Source of the DNA: Schaalia vaccimaxillae DSM 15804 | GTDB lineage: Bacteria > Actinomycetota > Actinomycetes > Actinomycetales > Actinomycetaceae | Direction: 5' to 3' | Assembly: GCF_000420425.1 (NCBI RefSeq) | Contig: NZ_ATUX01000013.1 | Location: forward strand, 1 to 64,000 | DNA: 64,000 nucleotides | Shown: positions 1-7,798 of the stretch, one piece after another | Layout: each line of letters starts with the position of its first letter | How positions within the stretch are numbered: position 1 is the stretch's first letter | Program-made: the position numbers and the translations under genes | The notes under the pieces: generated by a model | Databases searched by the model: none | Told to the model about the DNA's origin: nothing | The model's input: the letters and a program-made list of their open reading frames with translations, nothing else

Positions 1-208
1 CACGACTCCATTCATGCGCCGCCGCCCACTCAATCAAATGTGAGGATCGCACAAGCGCAGGAGAACCCACACCCGTCTGCCTCGACATCCTCCGAATGTG
101 CTCACATCGCGTTTCAATCGTCTGAGCCGTCCGACCAGCAACGCGTAACGCTCGCGCCCAACCGTCGACGGCCTCCCGCCAAGCGGGGGTAATCGGTAAT
201 TGCTCCAC
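1..208 (-). CDS. Tyrosine recombinase/integrase, N-terminal part (cut by window edge)
   Basis: Reading leftward from a GTG at 208, the frame stays open to the window edge (about 69 codons). The product looks like the SAM-like, core-binding N-terminal domain of phage/ICE tyrosine integrases: WREAVDGWARALR followed by RTAQTIETRCEHIRR. The catalytic R-H-R-Y domain would lie outside the window. An in-frame TGA at 214-212 limits the start to ATT 211 or GTG 208. The gene sits directly beside a tRNA 3' segment on the other strand, the usual arrangement for an integrase and its attachment site. I infer that it excises and integrates an element lying to the left. The family call rests on remembered patterns over a short stretch. 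Confidence 0.7.
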   Translation of the reverse strand, partial: MEQLPITPAWREAVDGWARALRVAGRTAQTIETRCEHIRRMSRQTGVGSPALVRSSHLIEWAAAHEWSR

Positions 209-278
209 AATTCAGGATGCGCGCCTCAACCGCCGTTCCGCATCCAGATCCACCACTACATCTGTGCGCATGGATGAT

Positions 279-318
279 CCCAACCAGAAGGTTGGGGGTT
301 CGAGTCCCTTCGAGCGCG
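279..318 (+). other. tRNA 3' half, probable attachment site (att) of the left-hand element
   Basis: The stretch reads as the end of the anticodon arm, variable loop, T-arm (GGTTCGAGTCC) and acceptor 3' strand of a tRNA. No matching 5' acceptor or D-arm lies at the right distance upstream, where the integrase start is found instead. This is what an att copy of a tRNA 3' end looks like. The intact tRNA should lie at the far left end of the element. Identity is uncertain; the acceptor and T-arm resemble tRNA-Arg. Confidence 0.65.
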
Positions 319-497
319 CAGCGGCCCCCCTCGGTGCGATCCACCGGCGGGGGTTCTGCGTATCTGGCCTTCTGAGGGCTCTTGCTCCTGGCTTTACGTC
401 TACGGCGCTTTTAGTGCGTTCTCTTAGGCCTTTAGTGCCTCTCTTCAGTCCCAATACGGCTTCTCGCTAGCCTCAACTTGCGACGCCGATCTGGTTT

Positions 498-629
498 ACC
501 CCAAAAATAGACACAGTCGTGGGCTGGCTCGCTGGCTACGGCAGATTAAATTGGCTGAATTTCAACACTTTGTGTATGAGGCGCGAGAACCCGACAACTC
601 GACTGTGTCTAAGTCTAATTCTGCGGGTT
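498..629. repeat. 126-bp-type inverted-repeat element, copy 1
   Basis: The left arm (498-520, core AGACACAGTCGT) and right arm (599-629, core CGACTGTGTCT) are inverted. The right arm carries an extra AAGTCT before the AATTCTGCGGGT end. The spacer is 78 nt (521-598). This is the most diverged of the six copies in the window. Confidence 0.8.
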
Positions 630-766
630 GATCGTAGAAGAGATGTTCTGGACTAAACCGAATCAGCTCGTGAATAGTTCATTTCAGACAACTTGTTGGC
701 ACAGTTCAAGTTGGGTGTCTGGTAAGGAGCTCCGACGGACCATGGGGTGTCCTTTGCTCGACTTAT

Positions 767-811
767 GGGCGTCCCTCGGGGAAGTTTTGGGCGTCCCTCG
801 CGGGGGAGGGA
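767..811 (+). repeat. 22-bp tandem repeat array 1 (2 units)
   Basis: Two units with core GGGCGTCCCTCG are joined by GGGAAGTTTT and followed by a G-rich tail. The array lies just past the 3' end of the minus-strand gene at 855-1229. Confidence 0.8.
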
Positions 812-854
812 ACGGGGCGTGAGAGCGATGGAGTGAGGAAACTGTGTCTGGAAT

Positions 855-1229
855 TTAGAGGTTGAGCGACAGGCGCCAGCGGCCGTCTTTGTCGAGTTGA
901 GCGCGCGCACGAACCGTAGTCGTACGCAGGTCATGGTCAGCGCGCATCTGTGCCATCGCAGGCTCGGACTGCTCCCGCGTCAGTGTCACCAAAGGGTAGA
1001 CCTGGCTGGAGATCTTCAGTACACCAGTCATGCCTCCGCCCTCGATCATTGCCAAAGCAAGGAATTCGTGGCCCTCTTCATCGCGGTGATCCGTCCACTT
1101 TTCTTTGGCGCAGCGTTTCTCCAAGTGAGCGGCACCCGCCCCAGTGAGGGGCGCATCGATCCAACGATCGGACTCGATAGTCATCAGGGTTGGTTCGTGC
1201 GCGCCCAAGAGCTTCTGAAAGAAATCCAC
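855..1229 (-). CDS. Hypothetical protein, 124 aa
   Basis: The product begins MDFFQKLLG from a GTG at 1229 and ends in WRLSLNL. It is soluble, with no signal peptide or membrane segment. The middle (residues about 25-75) alternates charged and hydrophobic stretches as in a small alpha/beta fold. Codon use and an acidic-basic balance like its neighbours support real coding. I do not recognise the family. A faint likeness to short actinobacterial HIRAN-type proteins is too weak to name. It points the same way as gluQ but is separated from it by about 60 nt, so co-transcription is possible. Confidence 0.6.
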   Translation of the reverse strand: MDFFQKLLGAHEPTLMTIESDRWIDAPLTGAGAAHLEKRCAKEKWTDHRDEEGHEFLALAMIEGGGMTGVLKISSQVYPLVTLTREQSEPAMAQMRADHDLRTTTVRARAQLDKDGRWRLSLNL

Positions 1230-1292
1230 GCGTCTAGTTTGCCATGAGCCCTACGGATTGGCTCGAACTCCCACTCGAGCGCCCGAATCGAC

Positions 1293-2216
1293 TCAAACTC
1301 CCGGAGTCTCAACCACCCACGGGTCTTGACTCATCGCCCGCAGCCCGTCCAAACCTAAGCCGTCAACAATATCTGCGGTGCAGCGCGCGCCCTCGACCCC
1401 CAGAGAACGGCCAATCCACCCGACCACGTCCTCGACCGACCAACCCAACGCCTGTAGCTGGGCGACGGTGACCGCCCCATCGCGTTTTGCTAGCCGAGCC
1501 CCCGCCGCGTTCACCGCCAGCGGCACATGCACGTAGGTCGGCACGCGGATACCCAGCAGCGTTGCCAACGCCGCCTGAGCTGGAGCTTGCGCCAGCAGAT
1601 CATCTCCGCGCACCACCTGGTCGACGCCTTGGAACCCGTCATCGATCACCGCCGCGAGGTTGTATGCGGGTACTCCGTCGGCTCGGCGCACCACGAAGTG
1701 GTCGACTGGCCCAGTGAATTCGCCGTGCAACTCATCAAACACTGTCCACGACGAGGCCGGCGCTCGCAGTCTCAGAGCCGGCTCGCGGTGGGCGGCTCGA
1801 AGCTCGGTGCGTTTTTCTTCCCGTTCGGCCTCGGTCAGGTTCAGGCAGGTGCCAGGGTAGTGGCCGGGCGGGATGTGCGGGGCGGACGCGGCCTCGCGAA
1901 TGTCGCGCCGCGTGCAGTAACACTCGAAAATCAGCCCGCGCGCCCGCAGGTCGGCTAGTGCGGCTTCGTGTGCGTCGGCTCGGTCAGTTTGTACGAGGAC
2001 GGGCCCGTCCCAATCTAAGCCGATGGCGTGAAGGTCGCTGATTTGGCGCTTGGCGGCTTCGGAGGCGCTGCGGTCTTGGTCGATGTCTTCCATGCGGATG
2101 ACGAAGGATCGGCCGGTGAGGCGGGCCCAGCTCCAGGCCAGGATTGCGGTGCGCAGGTTGCCGACGTGGAAATCTCCTGTGGGCGAGGGCGCGAAGCGGC
2201 CGACGCCGGGTGTCAT
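1293..2216 (-). CDS. gluQ: Glutamyl-Q tRNA(Asp) synthetase
   Basis: GluQ activates glutamate without tRNA and attaches it to queuosine in tRNA-Asp. The product (307 aa) lacks an anticodon-binding domain, the hallmark separating GluQ from GltX. Near the N-terminus APSPTGDFHVGN carries the class I HIGH motif. A zinc site of C-x-C, Tyr and Cys is visible (ECYCTRRD, then HYPGTC). LAKRDGA stands in place of KMSKS. The start is ATG 2216; a longer frame runs upstream but overlaps the membrane-protein gene and lacks family sequence. The ATG overlaps the stop of the upstream gene (ATGA), so the two are translationally coupled. Confidence 0.92.
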   Translation of the reverse strand: MTPGVGRFAPSPTGDFHVGNLRTAILAWSWARLTGRSFVIRMEDIDQDRSASEAAKRQISDLHAIGLDWDGPVLVQTDRADAHEAALADLRARGLIFECYCTRRDIREAASAPHIPPGHYPGTCLNLTEAEREEKRTELRAAHREPALRLRAPASSWTVFDELHGEFTGPVDHFVVRRADGVPAYNLAAVIDDGFQGVDQVVRGDDLLAQAPAQAALATLLGIRVPTYVHVPLAVNAAGARLAKRDGAVTVAQLQALGWSVEDVVGWIGRSLGVEGARCTADIVDGLGLDGLRAMSQDPWVVETPGV

Positions 2217-2632
2217 CGGTGCCGCCTGGAGCGTAGGCGGACGGATCCCCAGAAGAACATTGCGACGGCCACGACTGAGAAAAACGTGAGTAGAGCTGTC
2301 CATCCGCTTGTGCTGGACTGGAATCGCAGGAAGACGGCGCCCACGGCCAGGAGGACTCCGGTGATGAGGTAGTACCAGCGTTTTGAGACGATGGGGTCTG
2401 TGAGCGGCGGGGGAGTGGTGGCGATGGACTCGACGTAGGCGGCGGCTGGGCCGAAGAATTCTTCGGCGGTCAGGTCGTCGCTGCCCAGGGCTTGGGTTGC
2501 TCGCGCGTGGTCGAATTCGGCTCGGGTGAGTTTGATTTGGGTGTTGATATGGTCCAATTCCCAACGAGGGTTTGCGCGCAGCGCTGACGTGAGTTCGGTA
2601 AACCACGCGTCGTTGAGTTCCTGGCCAGTCAT
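2213..2632 (-). CDS. Small membrane protein, function unknown
   Basis: The product is 139 aa from ATG 2632 (MTGQELNDAW). The first ~85 residues are soluble and partly helical. Two hydrophobic segments follow (YYLITGVLLAVGAVFL and ALLTFFSVVAVAMFFW), then a basic tail RLRSRRHR that should face the cytoplasm. An in-frame extension to 2698 would run through a 22-bp repeat array and is rejected. A TAAACT box 7 nt before ATG 2632 suggests a leaderless transcript. The gene is coupled to gluQ. I do not recognise the family. Confidence 0.7.
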   Translation of the reverse strand: MTGQELNDAWFTELTSALRANPRWELDHINTQIKLTRAEFDHARATQALGSDDLTAEEFFGPAAAYVESIATTPPPLTDPIVSKRWYYLITGVLLAVGAVFLRFQSSTSGWTALLTFFSVVAVAMFFWGSVRLRSRRHR

Positions 2633-2639
2633 GCGCCCC

Positions 2640-2645
2640 AGTTTA
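2640..2645 (-). promoter_or_regulatory. -10 box of a leaderless promoter (membrane protein-gluQ)
   Basis: On the minus strand TAAACT ends 7 nt before ATG 2632, with no Shine-Dalgarno sequence between. Confidence 0.5.
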
Positions 2646-2680
2646 ACGTCCCTCCCTTTCCCTTTCCGTTCTCTCCCGTC

Positions 2681-2720
2681 CTCGCGAGGGACGCCCAAAA
2701 GTTCGCCGAGGGACGCCCAT
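2681..2720 (-). repeat. 22-bp tandem repeat array 2 (2 units)
   Basis: Two GAGGGACGCCC cores lie 22 bp apart between divergent genes. The array ends 20 nt before the crcB1 -10 box and 35 nt from the opposing -10 box, so it occupies both upstream promoter regions. Confidence 0.8.
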
Positions 2721-2739
2721 GTTTGCTCTCGTCTCTGCC

Positions 2740-2745
2740 TACACT
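2740..2745 (+). promoter_or_regulatory. -10 box of leaderless crcB1 promoter
   Basis: TACACT is followed by 6 nt and ATG 2752; no ribosome binding site is present. Confidence 0.5.
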
Positions 2746-2751
2746 GAACTC

Positions 2752-3447
2752 ATGCCCCAGCCAGCCCGTCGCTCCAAGTCTGCTACTGAGCGCCGCGGCC
2801 TCGGCAGGAAAAAGCGTTTCACCCGCGTCGGCACAACAGGGGCTTCGGACTGGATCTTCGTGGCGGCAGGCGGTGCACTTGGAGCCCTCTGCCGAGGACT
2901 CGTTGATGCCTGCGCCGGAGCCCATATTTGGTCTGACGGATTCGGTCTGATCTGGTCAACCGTGATCGTCAACCTTGTTGGCGCCACCCTGCTGGGGATC
3001 CTCCACGCAATTTTCGCGCATGCCGCGAAAACGTCCTCGTCACGATCCACGAAACTATCCGACCACAAACGCAGGATCAAACGCGCAAAACTCGTCCTCG
3101 CCACCGGATTCGCCGGAGCTTTCACCACCTACGGCGCCGTAATGACTCAAACACTCAACGGGACAGGCGCCGAGATAGTGCTCGCACGGCTGCCCGGATT
3201 GCTGCTGCAATCGCTGGCGCTCTTGGCCACGGGACTGGTGGTCACAGGTGGCGCTGACCGTATAACCGGTCGGATTCTGGGCCGATTTGACGCAGACGCC
3301 GGTCAAGTGCGAGCGAGCCGGATTAGCGAAGATCGCCAAGGCCAGGATCAAATCCGCGAGGGCGAGAATGGAATTAGTCAAGTCCACGCGCACCAAGAGG
3401 ATGATGTCCACGGCCAAGGTGGCCCCAACCAGGGAGGCCAATTATGA
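2752..3447 (+). CDS. crcB: Fluoride channel subunit CrcB/Fluc, with long C-terminal tail
   Basis: CrcB (Fluc) forms a dual-topology dimeric channel that exports fluoride. This subunit (231 aa) has a basic N-terminus, then four hydrophobic segments. They include the TM2 asparagine (IVNLVGATLLG) and the TM3 break GAFTTYGA, a variant of the family's GxxTTFS. Family proteins are ~120-130 aa. Here about 55 extra hydrophilic residues rich in Gln, Asp, Gly and His follow TM4. The start ATG 2752 is chosen over an earlier in-frame ATG at 2719 that lies in a repeat array. The stop overlaps crcB2 (ATGA). No fluoride riboswitch was seen upstream. Confidence 0.88.
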   Translation: MPQPARRSKSATERRGLGRKKRFTRVGTTGASDWIFVAAGGALGALCRGLVDACAGAHIWSDGFGLIWSTVIVNLVGATLLGILHAIFAHAAKTSSSRSTKLSDHKRRIKRAKLVLATGFAGAFTTYGAVMTQTLNGTGAEIVLARLPGLLLQSLALLATGLVVTGGADRITGRILGRFDADAGQVRASRISEDRQGQDQIREGENGISQVHAHQEDDVHGQGGPNQGGQL

Positions 3448-3833
3448 CCTCAATTCTTTGGATTTGCGTTGCCATTGGCGGAGCCCTCGGAGCCACCTGC
3501 CGTTGGAAACTCGATACCGTGGCAAAACGCAGGACCCCCGACCGGCCCTACCTTGGGATCGCCCTCATCAATATCATCGGCAGCTTCGCAGCGGGCGTTG
3601 CATACCATGTTGTGTCGGACTCCGACCTCGCAACAGCGCTAATCACCACCGGTTTTCTCGGAGGATTCACCACCTTCTCTACCGCGGTCATGGATGCGTG
3701 GGACCTCATCGAATCCAAGCGTTACGCGACCGCTGCCGCCCTGCTCGTCGGAGTGTGGGTGGTAGCTCTCGTGTGCGCGGCTATGGGCATGTACGTCGCC
3801 GCGATCTTCGTCTTTGGTTCGTTTCAGGGTTGA
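3444..3833 (+). CDS. crcB: Fluoride channel subunit CrcB/Fluc
   Basis: This subunit is 129 aa, the normal family length, with four membrane segments. Asn43 (LINIIGS) matches the pore-lining Asn of Fluc channels, and GGFTTFST (73-80) is the canonical TM3 break with the phenylalanines that line the fluoride path. It overlaps the previous crcB by 4 nt. Paired actinobacterial and Firmicute crcB genes usually encode the two halves of an antiparallel heterodimer, so I infer that these two act together. Confidence 0.93.
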   Translation: MTSILWICVAIGGALGATCRWKLDTVAKRRTPDRPYLGIALINIIGSFAAGVAYHVVSDSDLATALITTGFLGGFTTFSTAVMDAWDLIESKRYATAAALLVGVWVVALVCAAMGMYVAAIFVFGSFQG

Positions 3834-3880
3834 GGAATTTCCCGGTTTCTTCCTGTGTGATTGATTGTCGAGGTCGACTA

Positions 3881-3967
3881 TGGGCGTCCTTCGTGAGAAA
3901 GACGTGCGTCCCTCGGCGAAGTTTTGGGCGTCCTTCGCGGGAGTTTTGGGCGTCCCTCGGGGGAGAG
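3881..3967 (+). repeat. 22-bp tandem repeat array 3 (4 units)
   Basis: Four units start at exact 22-nt intervals; units vary between TCCCTCG and TCCTTCG. The array ends about 110 nt before metN. Confidence 0.85.
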
Positions 3968-4075
3968 TTCGCAATACGAAGCGATGTAACAAAAGATTTG
4001 GGCGGTCCGAGCCGCACCCCTATGCTGTGAAGGTCCACCCCTGAACAAGGGAAAAGTCAGCGCTCGGAGGACGAA

Positions 4076-5068
4076 ATGATCGACCTTCGCGGGGTCCGAA
4101 AAATCTACCCCGTTAAAGGCGGCAACATAGTCGTTGCCCTCGACGACGTCACCCTGCACGTCGAACGCGGTTCCATCCACGGAATCGTCGGCCAATCCGG
4201 CGCCGGAAAATCAACACTTATCCGGTGCCTGACCGCCCTCGAACACCCCTCCGAAGGCTCCATCGTCGTTGACGGACTCGACCTGGCAAAACTCAACGGC
4301 AAAGAACTACGCGACGCCCGCCGCCGCATCGGCATGGTGTTCCAATCAGCCAACCTCCTCGACGCGCGCACCGCCGCCGCCAACATCGGCTACCCCCTCA
4401 AACTTGCGGGCACACCCAAAGCTCAAATCAACGAACGAGTCAACGAACTCCTCGACCTCGTTGGCCTCACCGGACGTGGAAACTCCTACCCGTCCCAACT
4501 ATCAGGCGGCCAACGCCAACGCGTCGGCATCGCCCGCGCTCTCGCCGACCGGCCCGCCGTGCTGCTATGCGACGAACCTACGTCCGCCCTCGACACCGAA
4601 TCAACGCACCAAATCCTTGAACTGCTGCGCCAAATCAACGAGGCATCCGGCGTCACCATCGTCATCATTACGCACGAAATGGCCGTTGTCCGCGAAATCT
4701 GCGACTCCGTGACCCTGCTCGGCCACGGCCGCGTCGTTCAAACCGGCGCGGTCAACCAAGTCGTCACGGACCCGGCCAGCCCGCTCGCCCGCGAACTCGT
4801 GCCCGCGCCCGCCGTTGACGAAGCCGACCTGCGCCCCGAATCCACGCTGCTCGACGTGATCTTCACGTCGCGGCCAGGCGTTCCCACCGGTGCCACTGTT
4901 TTGAACCTCGCCGCTTCAATGGGGGCCGACGTCACCGCCGGAACCTTCGAATCCATGGGCACCACCCAAGTTGGGCGCCTCGCTCTGTCAGTGCCCAGCT
5001 ACCACGCCGACAAAATCATCGGCCAGCTGCGCGAACACGACGTCTTTGCGGAGGTGCGGAGCCTGTGA
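4076..5068 (+). CDS. metN: Methionine ABC transporter ATPase
   Basis: MetN powers uptake of D/L-methionine through MetI with lipoprotein MetQ. The product (330 aa) has a Walker A motif GQSGAGKST at 39-47, the signature LSGGQRQR near 140-148, Walker B with CDEPTSALD, and the H-loop histidine (THEMAV). The last ~75 residues form the NIL/ACT-like domain that in E. coli MetN binds methionine and inhibits transport, so substrate feedback is likely. GGAGGA lies 5 nt before ATG 4076. The stop overlaps the GTG of metI. Confidence 0.95.
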   Translation: MIDLRGVRKIYPVKGGNIVVALDDVTLHVERGSIHGIVGQSGAGKSTLIRCLTALEHPSEGSIVVDGLDLAKLNGKELRDARRRIGMVFQSANLLDARTAAANIGYPLKLAGTPKAQINERVNELLDLVGLTGRGNSYPSQLSGGQRQRVGIARALADRPAVLLCDEPTSALDTESTHQILELLRQINEASGVTIVIITHEMAVVREICDSVTLLGHGRVVQTGAVNQVVTDPASPLARELVPAPAVDEADLRPESTLLDVIFTSRPGVPTGATVLNLAASMGADVTAGTFESMGTTQVGRLALSVPSYHADKIIGQLREHDVFAEVRSL

Positions 5069-5886
5069 ATGTTTTGAGTGCAATCGCTTCGTCGTCATTT
5101 ATTGGCGAGGGTGCGCCCGGGCTGGCGGCGGCCGCCAACAAGGTGGGGGCGGAGCTGATCAGTGCCGCAAACGGTGCCGGCACAGGGCTGGTGAGTTTGG
5201 GCAAGAATGACCCGAACTGGCTGGATAACCCGGCTCTGACTAAGCAATTCATCCCCGCCATTGGTGAAACACTGCTGATGATGGGATTCTCAACGTTCTT
5301 CGCGGTGCTCATTGGGTTGCCGTTGGGGCTACTCTTGGTGCAGACCGGTAAGCGAGGCTTGACGCCGATTGCGCCGGTCTACCAGTTCTTGAGTTTCGTC
5401 GTGAACATTGTGCGCTCGCTGCCGTTCATCATTGGCATCATCATGCTGCTGCCTTTCACGAAGTTCCTGTTGGGGACCTCGCTGGGGTGGCAGGCGACGG
5501 TTGTGCCGCTGGTGGTGTTGTCGGTGCCGTTCTTTGCGCGGCTTGTCGAGTCGAACATCCTTGCATTGGATGAAGGCAAGATTGAGGCGGCGCAGATGAT
5601 GGGTGCTTCTAACCGGCAGATCCGGTGGGGTGTTCAGGTACGCGAAGCCATGCCGATGCTGGTCCAGTCCATCACGACACTGGCGATCACGCTGATTGGT
5701 TATTCGGCGATGGCCGGAGCCGTGGGCGGCGGAGGCCTGGGGCAGATGGCGATCAATTACGGGTACAACCGTTGGCAGGATGACGTCATGATTTCTACGG
5801 TTGTGGCGATCATTGTGATTGTGCAGATTGTTCAGTTGGTGGGCGATTGGATTGCCCGAGCAGTGGATCATCGCTCGCGGGACTGA
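5065..5886 (+). CDS. metI: Methionine ABC transporter permease
   Basis: MetI is the membrane channel of the importer. The product (273 aa) has about five membrane segments. The EAA-type loop (DEGKIEAAQMMGAS) contacts MetN. The first ~50 residues before TM1 are longer than in E. coli MetI (217 aa) and of unknown role. It starts at GTG 5065, overlapping the metN stop. About 570 nt, including an inverted-repeat element, separate it from metQ. Confidence 0.93.
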   Translation: MNVLSAIASSSFIGEGAPGLAAAANKVGAELISAANGAGTGLVSLGKNDPNWLDNPALTKQFIPAIGETLLMMGFSTFFAVLIGLPLGLLLVQTGKRGLTPIAPVYQFLSFVVNIVRSLPFIIGIIMLLPFTKFLLGTSLGWQATVVPLVVLSVPFFARLVESNILALDEGKIEAAQMMGASNRQIRWGVQVREAMPMLVQSITTLAITLIGYSAMAGAVGGGGLGQMAINYGYNRWQDDVMISTVVAIIVIVQIVQLVGDWIARAVDHRSRD

Positions 5887-6457
5887 GGGTGTGTCCGGCA
5901 CTGGGGTTCTCGCTCATGGACTGAGGGTCACGGCTTGCTCTGACCACGGGCGTTCGCGGGGCTGAAGTTCGCCATTCTCGGGGCTGATTGGGACGGTTGC
6001 GCCGAGGATACCCGCAGAATTAGACACAGTCGTCATCAACGGTTCGCCGGTCCGTTTCTTGCTAAGCCTGTGACCTGCGCTTTTACCCGCTCGCTCTCGA
6101 GCAGACGAGTGCTCGCCAGCACGACTGTGTCTATTTTTGCGGGTGCTGCCGTCGGCTTGCCTGCGTGCTGTATCCGTGTGCCCGCTCGCGTGCCGCGTGC
6201 CTTGCTCGTGCACATTTCCCACGCGGCCCTCACCCGCCACGGCCCAACCCCGCCAGACGCCTTCGCCACTATCTGCGTGCTGTTACAAAAGTCCGTTGCG
6301 TGTTCACGATTGGCTCATAGTCCCCGCCGTAGTCAAAGATGGGTGTCATGAGCCCAGTCGGCGCGCAGTGAGCACTCCTGCTCAACGCAACATTTCGTCC
6401 GGGCAAGAAGCATCTGGCCCCAAGGCTGAATAACCGAAACACAGAAGAGAGAATCTC
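5887..6457. other. Intergenic region between metI and metQ
   Basis: No supported gene lies in these ~570 nt. They contain inverted-repeat element copy 2 (6010-6144), which splits the metNI-Q operon. Transcription of metQ may need its own promoter; I could not assign one. Confidence 0.6.
6010..6144. repeat. 126-bp-type inverted-repeat element, copy 2
   Basis: A left arm (6010-6033) and right arm (6121-6144) of 24 nt each are inverted. Its 87-nt spacer is the longest of the six copies. Confidence 0.85.
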
Positions 6458-7318
6458 ATGACTTCCATCCGTAAATCCGATGTCGCAGCTGCGGCCGCCG
6501 CCTTCGCGCTCGTTTTGGCCGGATGCTCCGGCTCGGGTGATTCTGGCGAATCCACTGCCACGACTCCTGCCGAGTCCGGCGGAGCTTCGGCTGAGACCGT
6601 CACCCTGACGGTCGGTGCGTCGCCGTCGCCTCACGCCAAGATCTTGCAGTACATCGATGAAAACCTTGCTGCCGATGCCGGCTTGGACATTGAGATTGTC
6701 GAATACTCCGACTACATCCAGCCCAACGAAGCCCTCGATGGCGGCGACTTGGACGCCAACTTTTTCCAGACCGTCCCTTACCTGGAGACCCAGGAAGCCG
6801 AAAACGGCTACGACTTCGAAGCCGGCGAAGGCATCCACCTGGAGCCTCTTGGTGTCTTCTCCAACAAGGTGAAGTCTTTGTCCGAGCTCCCGGCCGGCGC
6901 GACGATCGGTGTCATCTCTGACACTTCAAACCAGGCTCGTGCCCTGGCTGTCCTTGAGGCTGAAGGCCTCGTCAAGCTGCCGACCGACGGCTCGGATGCG
7001 AACGTGAATAACGTTGAGATCCTGGGCGACTTTACGTTCAGGGAGGTCGACGGCCCGCAGCTGGTGCGTTCCCTCGATGACGTTGATGCCGCGGTGATTA
7101 ACGGTAACTACGCGCAGGAAGGTGGCCTGTCTTTGGCCAACGACGCGATCGTCACCGAGTCCCCCGAGAATAATCCGGCCGTCAATATCCTGGCCTGGAA
7201 GGCTGATTCGGACAAGCTTGACGCTGTTAAGAAGCTTGAAGAGCTGCTCCACTCCGCTGAGGTTAAGAGCTACATCGAGTCTGAGTGGACCGACGGCTCT
7301 GTGATCCCCGCGTTCTGA
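6458..7318 (+). CDS. metQ: Methionine-binding lipoprotein
   Basis: MetQ (286 aa) delivers methionine to MetNI. The N-terminus is a lipoprotein signal with lipobox LAGC (Cys about residue 23), followed by a Ser/Thr/Glu-rich linker. The NlpA-family fold follows, with VGASPSPHAKIL, then NFFQTVPYLE and later AVINGNYAQEGG. AGAGAG-like purine bases precede ATG 6458. It is the third component of the system, although displaced from metI by an inserted repeat element. A strong terminator follows. Confidence 0.95.
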   Translation: MTSIRKSDVAAAAAAFALVLAGCSGSGDSGESTATTPAESGGASAETVTLTVGASPSPHAKILQYIDENLAADAGLDIEIVEYSDYIQPNEALDGGDLDANFFQTVPYLETQEAENGYDFEAGEGIHLEPLGVFSNKVKSLSELPAGATIGVISDTSNQARALAVLEAEGLVKLPTDGSDANVNNVEILGDFTFREVDGPQLVRSLDDVDAAVINGNYAQEGGLSLANDAIVTESPENNPAVNILAWKADSDKLDAVKKLEELLHSAEVKSYIESEWTDGSVIPAF

Positions 7319-7375
7319 TCTGATCGTCTGGTCCGGTGTCCGCACCTGACGTGCGAGCCGGTCGTTATCTGAAAA

Positions 7376-7415
7376 GTGCCCCCGCCACTGGGTTTTCAGG
7401 GCGGGGGTACTTTTT
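7376..7415 (+). terminator. Intrinsic terminator of metQ
   Basis: An 11-bp stem GTGCCCCCGCC / GGCGGGGGTAC (7376-7386 with 7400-7410) is followed by TTTTT. Confidence 0.9.
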
Positions 7416-7454
7416 GGCTCCGTCCTATTCGACGAGGCCGAGCGCAGTTTTGCG

Positions 7455-7684
7455 TCAGGCTGCTGCGGGCAGTTGGACCTCGGGGTCGAGTTGGCCGGAG
7501 ATGCGGTTGCGCATGTCGCGGCGAAACACTTCGATGACCCACAGCCAGAAGATGTGGCCGAAGATTTCGGAGAAGTGTTCTTCCCACGGCTGGTCCCACG
7601 CCGTGGGGACGATTCCCATGATTGGCATGAGGACGAGGTGGAAGCCAATCCAGATGACGAGGCCGAACATGGCACCTTGCCACA
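7455..7684 (-). pseudogene. YagU (DUF1440)-like membrane protein, 3' remnant
   Basis: The ~77 codons match the C-terminal half of the YagU family (an inner-membrane protein linked to acid resistance in E. coli, ~200 aa). They contain a hydrophobic segment, then WDQPWEEHFSEIFGH and WLWVIEVFRRDMRNRI. The N-terminal half is gone. The frame continues upstream only by translating through the 22-bp repeat array at 7687-7728, so gene loss coincides with the array. I read it as a decaying fragment rather than a functional short gene. Confidence in the family is moderate and comes from the WVIEVFRRD-RNRI pattern. Confidence 0.6.
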
Positions 7685-7686
7685 TT

Positions 7687-7728
7687 CCCCGCGAGGGATG
7701 CCCAAAACTTCCGCGAGGGACGCCCAAG
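7687..7728 (-). repeat. 22-bp tandem repeat array 4 (2 units)
   Basis: Two GCGAGGGAYGCCC units are present, about 60 nt upstream of the upp -10 box, exactly where the yagU-like remnant loses homology. Confidence 0.8.
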
Positions 7729-7786
7729 TTAGCACTGCAACAAACGCATATCCTCCACGAACTCCCGGCCTCGGCCTCGTCCGCGG

Positions 7787-7792
7787 TAGCCT
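7787..7792 (+). promoter_or_regulatory. -10 box of upp promoter
   Basis: TAGCCT is followed by 6 nt (AGGAGC) and ATG 7799. The purine spacer could also act as a Shine-Dalgarno sequence if transcription begins further upstream. Confidence 0.5.
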
Positions 7793-7798
7793 AGGAGC

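Larger units (their letters stand above)
319..854. other. Intergenic region without a supported gene
   Basis: Short open frames on both strands here have no recognisable domains. The stretch holds inverted-repeat element copy 1 (498-629) and a two-unit 22-bp repeat array (767-811). Nothing else is clear. Confidence 0.6.

Noticed and set aside
114-454. Minus-strand peptides with GTRTPNLLVG and GLEPPTFWLG
   Set aside because: These are the familiar false translations of the antisense of a tRNA 3' end.
2640-2751. Fluoride riboswitch before crcB
   Set aside because: The conserved crcB motif is not present, and the -10 box lies only 6 nt before the start, leaving no room for a leader.
3968-4075. 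SAM riboswitch before metN
   Set aside because: I could not match SAM-I or SAM-IV core sequences in the ~110 nt upstream.
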